Assembly (NCBI GenBank): GCA_005776725.1
Contig: SXOO01000225.1
Location: 1-50,271, forward strand
Direction of reading: 5' to 3'
Length of the DNA stretch: 50,271 nt
From: Pseudomonadota bacterium
Lineage (GTDB): Bacteria; Myxococcota_A; UBA9042; GCA-2863065
The translations under genes and the position numbers were made by a program. A model generated the notes under the pieces. It worked only from the letters and a program-made list of their open reading frames with translations. It made no database searches and was not told the origin of the DNA. Every line of letters starts with the position of its first letter. Position 1 is the stretch's first letter. Positions 16,915-25,082 of the stretch are shown here, one piece after another.

Positions 16915-19701
16915 TCACTTCGGCTCGGACGACCATTCGAGGGACAGCGACACGCTGATCCCCGGCTCGACTTCGTAGACCGCGATGCCGTCGGCCTCGA
17001 AGCGCGTGGACTGGTAAGCGAGGTTCGACGCGGCCAGCTTCAGCTTGAAGCCGGCGGGCAACGCCTGACTCGCGGTGAGGTCGAGGCGGTGGAAGGCCGC
17101 CTCGTAGACGTCGGGGAGCCCGTCGAAGCCGACCTCGGCGATACGCGGACCCGTGACGTTGTAGTAGAGCCCGATCTCGAAGCCGGCGCTCGGCTGCTCC
17201 CAGCCCAGCCCCACGTTCACGACGTACGGCGACTGACCCTGCAGGGGGCGGGTCTTCGAGGTCTGCAGCGAGACCCGCTCGCCGGAGACCGTCACCTCGG
17301 ATGCGAGCAGCGTGACGTTCGTGGTGAGTCGGAGCGGTTCGAGCGCCTTGCTGAGGAATCCGAAGTGGGTGCGCGCCTCGAGCTCGCCACCGACCACCCA
17401 CGCCGACGGCGCGTTGTCGAACGAGACGTTGCCGTTCGCTGCCGACACGATGACTCGCTCGATTGGAGCTTCGAAGTGCTTGAAGAAGAGGCTCGCCGAC
17501 ACGAGGCTGTCCTTGGACCAGAACCACTCCCACCGCAGATCGGCGTTGTGGATGCGCGTCAGCGCAAGCTCGGGGTTCCCTGAGACAGAGCGGCGCCGCA
17601 CGAAGTCGTAGTAGAGGATCGGCGCGATCTCACGGGTTTGTGGCCGCGCCAGGGTCCAACCGTAAGCCGCGCGCAGGTTCATCGAGTCGTGGATCGACCA
17701 GACCAAGGCGGCGGACGGCAACCAGTCGAGGTCGAGCCGATCGACTGAGGCCGGGTCGTCCCGATTGACAGCGTATGGGGTCCCCGGGTCGAGGACCTGC
17801 CCGGCGGCCTCGAAGCGCACTCCTGCGAGGACTCTGACAGGGGCGGAGGCTGTGACGTCGAAACCGAGGTGGCCTGCTGCGGTCCACGCGGTGGCGTCAT
17901 AGCCGTCCGAGGCGTTCGTGCGCTCGAGCAGCTCGAAGTCCGGACCGATGTGCTCCGGTCCGAGCATCTCCTCGATCGGCAGGAACAGCACCGAGGGGTT
18001 CTTGCCCACGAGGTCGTAGCGAAAGCGGCGGGCGCCATATGTCTTGAACGAGGCTTGCGCCGACGCCCCGCCGTCGATGCGGACGCCCGCGAGCGGTACA
18101 CCGAACGTGAGAGCGCCGCTGGTGCCCAGGTCATCCACGCGTGAGAAGAACCGCTCGCCTGAGCCCGGGCCCGCGTCAAAGCGGCTACGCCCGTCGTCGA
18201 GGATGAGGGCCGCCGTGTCGCGCGTGTCGGGCTCTTCACGGGCCGCGAGGGAGACGTTGGCGTTCCACCCGAGCTGCAGGCCGCCGGCGTTCTCCACGCG
18301 GTGGCTGCCGCGAAGTTGCCCGAACACGAGCTCTCGCGTGATGAACTGGAGCCGAGTGGAGGTGGCGTCGGACGCGTCCGATTCGCTGTAGCCGCTCGCG
18401 AGCTGAGCGCTCTTGTCTCCCTGGTGCGTGTAGAGGAAAAAGAGGCCCAGATCGTGCGCCCGCGACGGCTGGTAGCCGAGGCTAACCAGCGCACCCAGCG
18501 CGGCCGACTCGGTCCCGGTCAGGACGTCGGTCTCCTCTCTCAGGACGACGTCCCCGCCATCGAGCTTCACCTTCCGGACGACGGCGTCGCGGAGTCGGTC
18601 CTGGTGAGAGAGGGTGACGGACGTGAGGTAGCCCAGCTTGCCGTTGTCTCCGCCGTCTGCTCCGCCGAAGGTGATGGTGTCGCCGACCGTGGCGCCGAAC
18701 GAGAGGTTCGGCCAGGCCGTGCTGTCGCGGGCCGCCCAGGTGTTCGGGAACGCCTCGCCGATCCGTTCGAGGTAGCGATCGGTCACGCCGCTCGTAGACG
18801 GGGAGACCGGCTGGTCGGACGGAAGTCCGGTCGGCAGGGCCCTCTTGCCGTCGTCGAAGCCGAGGGCGTCGAGGGCGCCACCGTCGTACGACGGCATCGT
18901 CCGAAACGCCGACGCCGTGTCGAACCCCATGCCCAGCTTGAGCTTGGCTTCGAAGACGTCTGGATAGGTCGAAGTCTCGATCTGGACCGCGCCGCCGGCG
19001 AAGGTCCCGGGCAGCTCGGGCGAGAACGTCTTCGTAACGGTCAGGTTCGACAGCAACGCTGCCGGGAAGAGGTCGAGCGGCACCGCGCCGTCGTCCGGAT
19101 CGGGGCTGGGGAGCGCGACGCCGTTCAGGAGCGTCGTGGTGTAGCGACCGCCGAGTCCCCGAATCGTGACGAACTTCCCATCGAGGAGGGTCAGGGACAC
19201 GACGCGCTTCAGCGCCTCACCGGCGCTCGAATCGGCGCTTCGAGACATCTCTTGTGCCCCCACCGCGTCCGAGACCGCGCCCGCCCGCTTTCGAGTCTCG
19301 AGCAGCACGGTCTCTTTGCGCTTGTCGGCGCGCGCCTCGATGTAGACCACATCTGTTGCCTCCTCGTCGGTTGGCAGCGCGACCCGGACCGACGTGCGCC
19401 GATCGTCCTGAACGCGGATTCCCTTCACTCTGACGGGGCGGTGCCAGTCCGCCATGGCGACGAGGGCGTACTTGCCCGGGGGCACGCGCAGGACGAAGCG
19501 GCCCCCGGACGTCGTCACCGCGGATGTCCCCTTGGCCCCCGACCCGGAGACGACCTTGACCGTCGCGCCCACAATCGGCTCGCCGCTGTCCCGGTCGACC
19601 ACGCTGCCGACGATCCCGACGTCGTCTTGGCCTCCGGTCTCGGGGGGCGCAGCCTGTAGCTCCGCCGCGATGGCGAGCGCCAGTGAGAGTGTGACGAACA
19701 A
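16915..19701 (-). CDS. TonB-dependent outer-membrane receptor with carboxypeptidase-regulatory-like domain
   Basis: About 928 residues. A signal peptide (FVTLSLALAIAAELQAA) leads to a CarboxypepD_reg-type domain at about 30-115 (GSVVDRDSGEPIVGATVKVVSG). The plug domain at about 130-260 contains SLTLLDGKFVTIRGLGGRYTTTLLNG. A beta-barrel of about 650 residues follows, with receptor phrases such as LRAAYGWTLARPQTREIAPILY. The open frame runs upstream into exbD. I chose TTG 19701 because it gives the signal peptide directly and GGAG lies about 10 bases upstream; it leaves 49 bases after the exbD stop. It should import a large substrate across the outer membrane, driven by the TonB-ExbBD genes just upstream. 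Substrate unknown; there is no iron-uptake marker nearby. Confidence 0.88.
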   Translation of the reverse strand: MFVTLSLALAIAAELQAAPPETGGQDDVGIVGSVVDRDSGEPIVGATVKVVSGSGAKGTSAVTTSGGRFVLRVPPGKYALVAMADWHRPVRVKGIRVQDDRRTSVRVALPTDEEATDVVYIEARADKRKETVLLETRKRAGAVSDAVGAQEMSRSADSSAGEALKRVVSLTLLDGKFVTIRGLGGRYTTTLLNGVALPSPDPDDGAVPLDLFPAALLSNLTVTKTFSPELPGTFAGGAVQIETSTYPDVFEAKLKLGMGFDTASAFRTMPSYDGGALDALGFDDGKRALPTGLPSDQPVSPSTSGVTDRYLERIGEAFPNTWAARDSTAWPNLSFGATVGDTITFGGADGGDNGKLGYLTSVTLSHQDRLRDAVVRKVKLDGGDVVLREETDVLTGTESAALGALVSLGYQPSRAHDLGLFFLYTHQGDKSAQLASGYSESDASDATSTRLQFITRELVFGQLRGSHRVENAGGLQLGWNANVSLAAREEPDTRDTAALILDDGRSRFDAGPGSGERFFSRVDDLGTSGALTFGVPLAGVRIDGGASAQASFKTYGARRFRYDLVGKNPSVLFLPIEEMLGPEHIGPDFELLERTNASDGYDATAWTAAGHLGFDVTASAPVRVLAGVRFEAAGQVLDPGTPYAVNRDDPASVDRLDLDWLPSAALVWSIHDSMNLRAAYGWTLARPQTREIAPILYYDFVRRRSVSGNPELALTRIHNADLRWEWFWSKDSLVSASLFFKHFEAPIERVIVSAANGNVSFDNAPSAWVVGGELEARTHFGFLSKALEPLRLTTNVTLLASEVTVSGERVSLQTSKTRPLQGQSPYVVNVGLGWEQPSAGFEIGLYYNVTGPRIAEVGFDGLPDVYEAAFHRLDLTASQALPAGFKLKLAASNLAYQSTRFEADGIAVYEVEPGISVSLSLEWSSEPK

Positions 19702-19750
19702 GAGTTTGTGTCTCCAGTGTGACAGTGTCGTGAACTGGCGTGCGCGCGTG

Positions 19751-20182
19751 CTATATGCGCGAACGGATGGACTCCGTGGCGATCGCGATCTGTTCGGCCC
19801 CACCGGCGCGCGTGGCGTCGAGCACGTCGACGGCGTCTCCGAAGAGGGCATCGTCATCCGCGTCGAAGAACACGATGCGCTCGGTCCGCGTGCGGAAGAC
19901 CTCACCCAGCTTCGACGTGAGGGTCGGGAGGGCGACGTTGGCGCTGTTGAGGGTCACCGCGCCTCCGGCGTCGAGACTGACCACGATGGCGTCGTCGGCG
20001 CCCTCTTCAGCCGGTGGCGGCGCCGGGTCGGGCGCCTCCGGCACCCGCGTGCTGAAGTGTTTGGTCAAGAGAGGGGTCACCACCATGAAGATGATGAGCA
20101 ATACGAGCACCACGTCGACGAGCGGCGTGATGTTGATGTTGGGCTGCGGCCCCTTGCCCTTGCCGCCAACGTCCATCGCCAT
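19751..20182 (-). CDS. exbD: ExbD/TolR family biopolymer transport protein (second copy)
   Basis: About 143 residues. One transmembrane helix in PNINITPLVDVVLVLLIIF carries the conserved proton-pathway Asp, followed by a periplasmic domain of about 95 residues. It partners ExbB in the inner membrane to energise TonB. The start ATG overlaps the stop of the preceding exbD by one base (TGATG), indicating coupled translation. The long in-frame upstream extension lies inside the other exbD and is not coding. Confidence 0.92.
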   Translation of the reverse strand: MAMDVGGKGKGPQPNINITPLVDVVLVLLIIFMVVTPLLTKHFSTRVPEAPDPAPPPAEEGADDAIVVSLDAGGAVTLNSANVALPTLTSKLGEVFRTRTERIVFFDADDDALFGDAVDVLDATRAGGAEQIAIATESIRSRI

Positions 20183-20679
20183 CAGCCGGGCTCCTCTGCG
20201 CCATCGAGCGTCGTGGGGCGGGCCGCGACCTTGAGCGAGATCCCGGTGGCGCCGGCCGTCTGACATTGCGCGAAGACGCTTCGGACGTGGCGGAACGGTA
20301 CGTTGCGGTCCGCTTGCAGAACGATCTTCCGGTCGGGCCCGAGCGCTCGTGCGGCGGAGATCCCGGCTTCGAGCTCACCCGGGCCGTCGATCCTGTCCTT
20401 CTCGATCCAGATGGTGCCGTCGCGTGTGACCGACACCGTGATGGGGTCAAACTGGCCCTTGGCTTCCGGATCGGGGTGGCTGACCTCCGGCGACGCGACG
20501 GGCTGACCGGACTGCATCTGTGGCGCGATGACCATGAAGATGATGAGGAGCACTAGCACCACGTCGACGAGCGGCGTGATGTTGATCTCCGGTCCGCGCG
20601 GCCCGGCGGCGGGGGCGGCGCCTCGGCCGGAGCCCGGCCAGGCGGCTGTCTGGGGTCGAGGCGGGCCCAACGCGCTCAC
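20182..20679 (-). CDS. exbD: ExbD/TolR family biopolymer transport protein (first copy)
   Basis: 165 residues. A Pro/Gly/Ala-rich cytoplasmic N-terminus of about 28 residues precedes the helix EINITPLVDVVLVLLIIF, which keeps the essential Asp. The periplasmic domain is slightly longer than in the second copy and includes KIVLQADRNVPFRHV. The GTG start overlaps the exbB stop as GTGA. Two consecutive ExbD genes are common in delta- and gammaproteobacterial TonB operons, and the two probably form a mixed dimer within one ExbB pentamer. Confidence 0.92.
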   Translation of the reverse strand: MSALGPPRPQTAAWPGSGRGAAPAAGPRGPEINITPLVDVVLVLLIIFMVIAPQMQSGQPVASPEVSHPDPEAKGQFDPITVSVTRDGTIWIEKDRIDGPGELEAGISAARALGPDRKIVLQADRNVPFRHVRSVFAQCQTAGATGISLKVAARPTTLDGAEEPG

Positions 20680-21458
20680 GCTACGTTGCTCGCCGACTGG
20701 GCGAAGGTGCCGCCGTGGCCACCGGTGTGCAGTAGGGTCGCCGACCCCCGTGGCAGCGGCCTCGCAGCTGGACCGTGCGCACCCGCCTGGCCAGCCGGCG
20801 TCCCTGCCCTGGCCTCGACGTGGTCGACGAACTCGCTTGCGGCCTGGCCGAGCCCGAGCAGGACGGTGTCTACTCGGCTGTTCAGATAGTTGAACATGAG
20901 CACGGCTGGGATCGCGATGAGGAGGCCGAAGGCAGTGACGACCAGCGCCTCGGCGATACCGGCGGAGACGGCGCCGAGCCCGCCCGCACCTTCGGCAGCG
21001 ATCCCCTCGAAGGCGTCGATGATGCCCACGACGGTGCCCAGCAGCCCCACGAAGGGGGAGATCGAGCCGACCGAGGCGAGGAGCCCCATGCCCCGGCGGA
21101 CCTCGGCAGACGCGCCCTCGATACGGCGTCCCACCTCGCGACGTACCATCTCTGCGGCGGGCAGCGCCGAGTCCTCGGGCGTAGCCAGGTAGACCCGGGC
21201 GCCTCCGTGAAGGACGTCCGCGAACGGCAGGCCCGGCGCCTCGGCGCAGCGTCGCTCGAGCGCCGCGAAGTCGTTCTGTCGCAGGAGCTCCCGCACATCG
21301 ACCGACAGCGCTCGGGTCCGCCGCTGGTGGCGTGAGTAGACCCAGAGGCGCTCGAGGAAGACCGTGACGGCCCCGAGGCCGAGGAGCCCGAGGCTGATGA
21401 CGATGACCAGCGCAAATGCGCCCATCTCGCCAAGGATCTCGCCGATGTCGAAGGACAT
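20676..21458 (-). CDS. exbB: MotA/TolQ/ExbB family proton channel protein
   Basis: About 260 residues with three membrane helices: about 16-36 (FALVIVISLGLLGLGAVTVF), about 135-155 and about 170-195. The conserved channel segment is SPFVGLLGTVVGIIDAF, and the third helix is preceded by GGLGAVSAGIAEALVVTAFG. A Pro/Gly/His-rich C-terminal tail of about 40 residues is longer than usual. I chose ATG 21458 over GTG 21464 because AGGAGA sits 6 bases before it. Second gene in the operon after tonB, with about 24 bases between them. Confidence 0.92.
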   Translation of the reverse strand: MSFDIGEILGEMGAFALVIVISLGLLGLGAVTVFLERLWVYSRHQRRTRALSVDVRELLRQNDFAALERRCAEAPGLPFADVLHGGARVYLATPEDSALPAAEMVRREVGRRIEGASAEVRRGMGLLASVGSISPFVGLLGTVVGIIDAFEGIAAEGAGGLGAVSAGIAEALVVTAFGLLIAIPAVLMFNYLNSRVDTVLLGLGQAASEFVDHVEARAGTPAGQAGAHGPAARPLPRGSATLLHTGGHGGTFAQSASNVA

Positions 21459-21482
21459 ACTCACTCTCCTAGCGGTGTGGGG

Positions 21483-22280
21483 TCAGCCGCGAACCTTGAA
21501 GGGGAGGCGCACCCGGCGGGCCACCTCGATGGGTGATCCGCTGACGCGCGCGGGCTCGTAACGCCAGGTCTTCACGGCCTCGAGGGCCGCGCTGGCAAAG
21601 GGTTCTTCGCCGCGGACGACCTTCGTCCCGGCGACCGTGCCGTCCACCTGGACACGAAGCTCGATGACGACTTCGCCCTCGCGACCGTCGCGAAGCGCGT
21701 TCTTCGGGTAGACCGGGCGCTGGTTACCCTCGTGAGCGAGCGGGCTCTCGAAGGCCTCCGGAACGGCGACGGGTCCCGTGACGCGCTCGGGCGTCTCGCC
21801 GTCTCGCGTGTCAGTGATCTCCGGCTTCGCCGTCACCGCGGGTGTGGGCTGAGGTGCCGGATCAGGCGGCGGCGCCGGGGCCACGGCGGTGACCGGATCC
21901 GCCCGCACCGGGTCGACCGGCATCGGTGCAGCCGTGGGCGCTCGGGTGGGTGCCTGGAACGCGCGGCGCGTCGACACCGGGCCGGTCGGACGCGCTGCGG
22001 CCGGAGCTGCCGCAGCCGGGGAGGGCGTCGAGGCGATCACCGGCGCGGGCGGGGGAGGCGCCGCCTTCGGAGGCGGCTCGGGCTCCTCGACCGGCGCGGG
22101 GGCGGCGCGTGGGACGAAGGTCACCTCGACCTCGGACTCCCGAACGATCTCAGTCTTCTGACCGAGGAGCCAGAGTGCAGTACCGCCGAGACCACCGAAC
22201 AGGAGCGCCGCCGCGAAGGTGGTGGCGACCCAGGTCTTTTGATCTGTGCCTTGGGAGACGTTTTCGAGTGACTCGAACAT
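21483..22280 (-). CDS. tonB: TonB family energy transducer
   Basis: 265 residues. A cytoplasmic N-terminus of about 17 residues precedes one membrane helix (about 18-40). A Pro/Ala-rich periplasm-spanning region runs to about residue 165. The C-terminal TonB domain has RPVYPKNALRDGREGEVVIEL and ALEAVKTWRYEPA. It carries energy from ExbB-ExbD to the receptor encoded in the same operon. It is the first gene of that operon, starting 224 bases after the rtcA stop on the same strand. The intervening DNA has several GTGAC copies but no obvious Fur box. Confidence 0.92.
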   Translation of the reverse strand: MFESLENVSQGTDQKTWVATTFAAALLFGGLGGTALWLLGQKTEIVRESEVEVTFVPRAAPAPVEEPEPPPKAAPPPPAPVIASTPSPAAAAPAAARPTGPVSTRRAFQAPTRAPTAAPMPVDPVRADPVTAVAPAPPPDPAPQPTPAVTAKPEITDTRDGETPERVTGPVAVPEAFESPLAHEGNQRPVYPKNALRDGREGEVVIELRVQVDGTVAGTKVVRGEEPFASAALEAVKTWRYEPARVSGSPIEVARRVRLPFKVRG

Positions 22281-22340
22281 CGGTGGCGGTGGTGTACGCC
22301 AGCGATCGCGCAGTCACAACGCGGTCATGGCAACACTTCA

Positions 22341-22427
22341 GTGACGACTCCGCGCCAATGTGTGGTGTATGTGTCGAGGTTGGCCCCGAGGTGACAGATC
22401 CGAATCTCGTGTGACCGTGACGTGACG
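22341..22427. promoter_or_regulatory. cluster of GTGAC direct repeats upstream of tonB
   Basis: GTGAC occurs at 22341, 22391, 22411, 22417 and 22422 on the plus strand, five times in under 90 bases between rtcA and tonB. It may be an operator array for the tonB operon. No -10/-35 pair stands out in the rest of 22281-22504. Confidence 0.3.
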
Positions 22428-22504
22428 AAATTGAGAAATCGAGAGCGGCGGCGAAGTCTCGGTTGCGGAGGGACGCGTGCAGGTCCAGAACCGCGCGTCG
22501 TGGG

Positions 22505-23653
22505 TCACTCGGTTCTGGCAGCTGCGCTGAGAGCGTCGCCGCCGCCGAGGGCTGGTGTGGCCTCAGGCGTCACCAAGCGGGACCCGTGGCGATCCACCGA
22601 GAGCTCCACGCGGGTGAGCGCGGCCCCGCCAGCCTCCGGGGGGGGCGCCATCGGGGTGATGCGGACCTGAAGGTGCGGAAGGAAGCGCCGCATCACCTCG
22701 ACGTTGGTAGTGGTGTGCAGTGATAGGGGACCCGTGAGGAAGCTCCCGCCGCCGGCGAGCGCCATCGGCACCAGGAGCTGGTCCGCGGTGTAGGACCCCA
22801 CGGGGTGACCCGCGGCGCTCGGCAGCGCGCGCCACGCCTGCAGCTGCTCCAGCGCGTCCTCCACGACCTCCGACAGTGGGCGGCCGCGCTCGCCGAACGC
22901 GGTGAAGACCTCCGCGGTACCGACGCCGAACGCGGCCTTCACGAGCAGCGCATTGCCGGGTCCCACGGGGCGCTCGACCTCGACCGTGCGCTGAGCAAGG
23001 CGGTCGAGGCCCAGCGCCTGGCCCACGGCGCCCACTTCCTGACGCCCGATCTTCCCCGGCAGGCCCGAGACCAGCGCCGTGGTGGTGAGCGTGACGGGGC
23101 CCGGCGGCGCGATCAGCTCCGCGGGGCGTAGAGGCCGAGGGCGCACCTCGAGGGTCACCCGGCCGCCACCGGCGGGGTAGAAGCCGTGCCGCTCGAGGCG
23201 CACCTCGACGTCGGCGCCGAGCGCGCGAAGCCAGGGGACCAGGACGTCCGCGGTGTGTTCGAACGGCGGCGCGTGCGCGGCGTGGGTGCCGCCCTCCAGC
23301 GTGACCCGCGCGGGTGCTCGGCCGCTGAGCAGCGCCGGGAGCAGCGCCTGGACGACGAGGAGCGTGCTGCCCGCGCTGCCGATCGCTACGCGCAGCTCGC
23401 CCCCACTGTTGGTGGTGGGCGCGAACTCGAGGGTCTCGGAGCCCAGGGTTGCCCCCGACGTACGCGCGGCCCCCACCTGCGCCAGCGCCTCGACACACGC
23501 GAGGTGCTGGCGCAGGAGCCCGGGCTTCGAGCGCCCTGCCCGAAGGCGGACCATCCGGAAGGGCGTTCCGGTCGCGACCGAGAGGCCGAGGGCGGTGCGG
23601 AGCATCTGCCCGCCGCCCTCGCCCTCGGAGCCATCGATGGTGAGGAGGTTCAT
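22505..23653 (-). CDS. rtcA: RNA 3'-terminal phosphate cyclase
   Basis: 382 residues, longer than the usual 340 or so because of an extra C-terminal tail of about 30 residues after the conserved domain. The enzyme converts RNA 3'-phosphate ends to 2',3'-cyclic phosphates with ATP. Seen motifs are DGSEGEGGGQMLRTALGLS at the N-terminus, GRSKPGLLRQHLACVEA, and near the C-terminus YTADQLLVPMALAG with SLHTTTN, where His313 matches the AMP-accepting His. It follows rtcB by 39 bases and is cotranscribed from the sigma-54 promoter in front of rtcB. A decayed copy of its 3' third lies at 14884-15252. Confidence 0.95.
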   Translation of the reverse strand: MNLLTIDGSEGEGGGQMLRTALGLSVATGTPFRMVRLRAGRSKPGLLRQHLACVEALAQVGAARTSGATLGSETLEFAPTTNSGGELRVAIGSAGSTLLVVQALLPALLSGRAPARVTLEGGTHAAHAPPFEHTADVLVPWLRALGADVEVRLERHGFYPAGGGRVTLEVRPRPLRPAELIAPPGPVTLTTTALVSGLPGKIGRQEVGAVGQALGLDRLAQRTVEVERPVGPGNALLVKAAFGVGTAEVFTAFGERGRPLSEVVEDALEQLQAWRALPSAAGHPVGSYTADQLLVPMALAGGGSFLTGPLSLHTTTNVEVMRRFLPHLQVRITPMAPPPEAGGAALTRVELSVDRHGSRLVTPEATPALGGGDALSAAARTE

Positions 23654-23692
23654 GTCTCTTCGACTCCGACCCGCCGGGGCCTCTCGCGCTCT

Positions 23693-24910
23693 CTAGCCCT
23701 TGACGCACACGACCTGACGGAGCGTGTGGACTACCTCGACGAGGTCTGACTGGGCGGCCATCTCGGCGTCGATGTCTTTGTACGCCATGGGGATCTCGTC
23801 CAGGACCCCGTCGTCCTTGCGGCACTCCACGCCTCGCGTGGCCTCGATGTGGTCTGCCACCGAGTACCGCTTCCGGGCCTCCGTGCGAGACAGCACCCGC
23901 CCCGCGCCGTGCGAGCACGAGCAGAAGCTCTCGGCGTTGCCCTTACCGCGCACGATGAACGAGCGCGCGCCCATGGACCCGGGGATGATCCCCAGCTCGC
24001 CCACTCCCGCGCGGACCGCGCCCTTGCGGGTGATGAGCCGCTCCTCACCGTAGTGAACCTCGCGGCTCACGTAGTTGTGGTGGCAGTTCACCGCGTCCGT
24101 GCTGCCGGTGACCTCGCGGCCGAGCGCCTTCGAGACCGCCTCGAGCGTGAGGGTGAGCATGGCCCGCCGGTTCTCGGCCGCGTAGTCCTGAGCCCATCCC
24201 ACGGCCTCGAGGTAGTCCTTGAACAGCGCCGACCCCTCGGGGAGGTACGCGAGGTCGCGGTCAGGCAGGTTGATCAACCACCGACGCATCTCCTCGCGCG
24301 CCTTCTCGATGAAGTACGTGCCGATGCTGTTGCCCTGCCCGCGGCTCCCGGAGTGCAGCATCACCCACACGGCGTCGGCCTCATCGAGGCAGAGCTCGAT
24401 GAAGTGGTTCCCCCCGCCCAGCGTCCCCAGCTGCCCCTGCGCGCGAGCGTGGCCGCACTTCGGGTGCTTCTCCAGGACGATGGCGTGGCGGGCGGCGAGG
24501 CCCGCCCAGGCGGCCGTGACCGGCTCGGGGGGCGTCTTGCGCCACGCGCCGACGTCGTTCCGGCCCCCGAAGTCCGTGCGGCCGTGCGGCACGGCGGCCT
24601 CGATCGCCGAGCGCACAGCGCCGAGCCCGTCGGGGAGGTCGCTCGCCACGAGGTTGGTCCGCGCAGCCACCATGCCGCAGCCGAGGTCCACGCCCACAGC
24701 CGCCGGGATCACGGCCCCAGTCGTGGCGATCACGCTGCCGACCGTGGCGCCGATACCCACATGGACGTCGGGCATCACCGCCACGTGCGGGCGGACGAAG
24801 GGCAGGGAGGCGACGTTCTTCACCTGCGCCAGCGCCTTGCCGTCGAACGGGACGCCGCGCGTCCAGGCCTTCACGTGCACTCCTGAGGTCTCGAAGACGT
24901 CGTAGCTCAT
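23693..24910 (-). CDS. rtcB: RtcB tRNA/RNA-splicing ligase
   Basis: 405 residues, normal for the short bacterial RtcB form. It joins RNA 3'-phosphate or 2',3'-cyclic phosphate ends to 5'-OH ends using GTP and manganese. Metal-binding signatures are visible: AAVGVDLGCGMVAARTN, GGGNHFIEL and HSGSRGQGN. The guanylylated His lies in CSCSHGAGRVLSR. The ATG at 24910 is about 55 bases after the predicted sigma-54 transcription start. First gene of rtcBA and divergent from rtcR, the standard arrangement of the inducible RNA repair operon. Confidence 0.96.
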   Translation of the reverse strand: MSYDVFETSGVHVKAWTRGVPFDGKALAQVKNVASLPFVRPHVAVMPDVHVGIGATVGSVIATTGAVIPAAVGVDLGCGMVAARTNLVASDLPDGLGAVRSAIEAAVPHGRTDFGGRNDVGAWRKTPPEPVTAAWAGLAARHAIVLEKHPKCGHARAQGQLGTLGGGNHFIELCLDEADAVWVMLHSGSRGQGNSIGTYFIEKAREEMRRWLINLPDRDLAYLPEGSALFKDYLEAVGWAQDYAAENRRAMLTLTLEAVSKALGREVTGSTDAVNCHHNYVSREVHYGEERLITRKGAVRAGVGELGIIPGSMGARSFIVRGKGNAESFCSCSHGAGRVLSRTEARKRYSVADHIEATRGVECRKDDGVLDEIPMAYKDIDAEMAAQSDLVEVVHTLRQVVCVKG

Positions 24911-24974
24911 CGGGTCACCCTCTCATCCTTGTGGTGCATCGTATGGCACCGCTCCTGGGTTCGCCGGTTCTGAG

Positions 24975-24991
24975 TGCTTGGCGCATGCCAC
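24975..24991 (-). promoter_or_regulatory. sigma-54 promoter of rtcBA
   Basis: On the minus strand GTGGCATGCGCCAAGCA has the -24 GG and -12 GC separated by exactly 10 bases, with TGGCATG close to the TGGCACG consensus. Position -12 reads AAGC rather than TTGC. Expected start is near 24965. The adjacent rtcR activator supports it. Confidence 0.7.
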
Positions 24992-25052
24992 TCGTTGAAT
25001 CGACTGGTTGCCTCAGTACGAGCGCTTGGCGACTAGCGGATATTCGCGCTAT

Positions 25053-25068
25053 CTAGCTGTATAGCTAG
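25053..25068. promoter_or_regulatory. palindrome upstream of rtcBA, candidate RtcR site
   Basis: CTAGCT-GTAT-AGCTAG is a perfect 6-bp inverted repeat with a 4-base centre. It lies about 95 bases upstream of the predicted rtcB start and just before the rtcR start codon, a fitting place for an enhancer-type activator site or for rtcR autoregulation. Confidence 0.45.
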
Positions 25069-25082
25069 TTACTGGGCGCGGG

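Noticed and set aside
22281..22504. Fur box or riboswitch before tonB
   Set aside because: No inverted GATAAT-type box or conserved riboswitch core found by eye; only GTGAC repeats.
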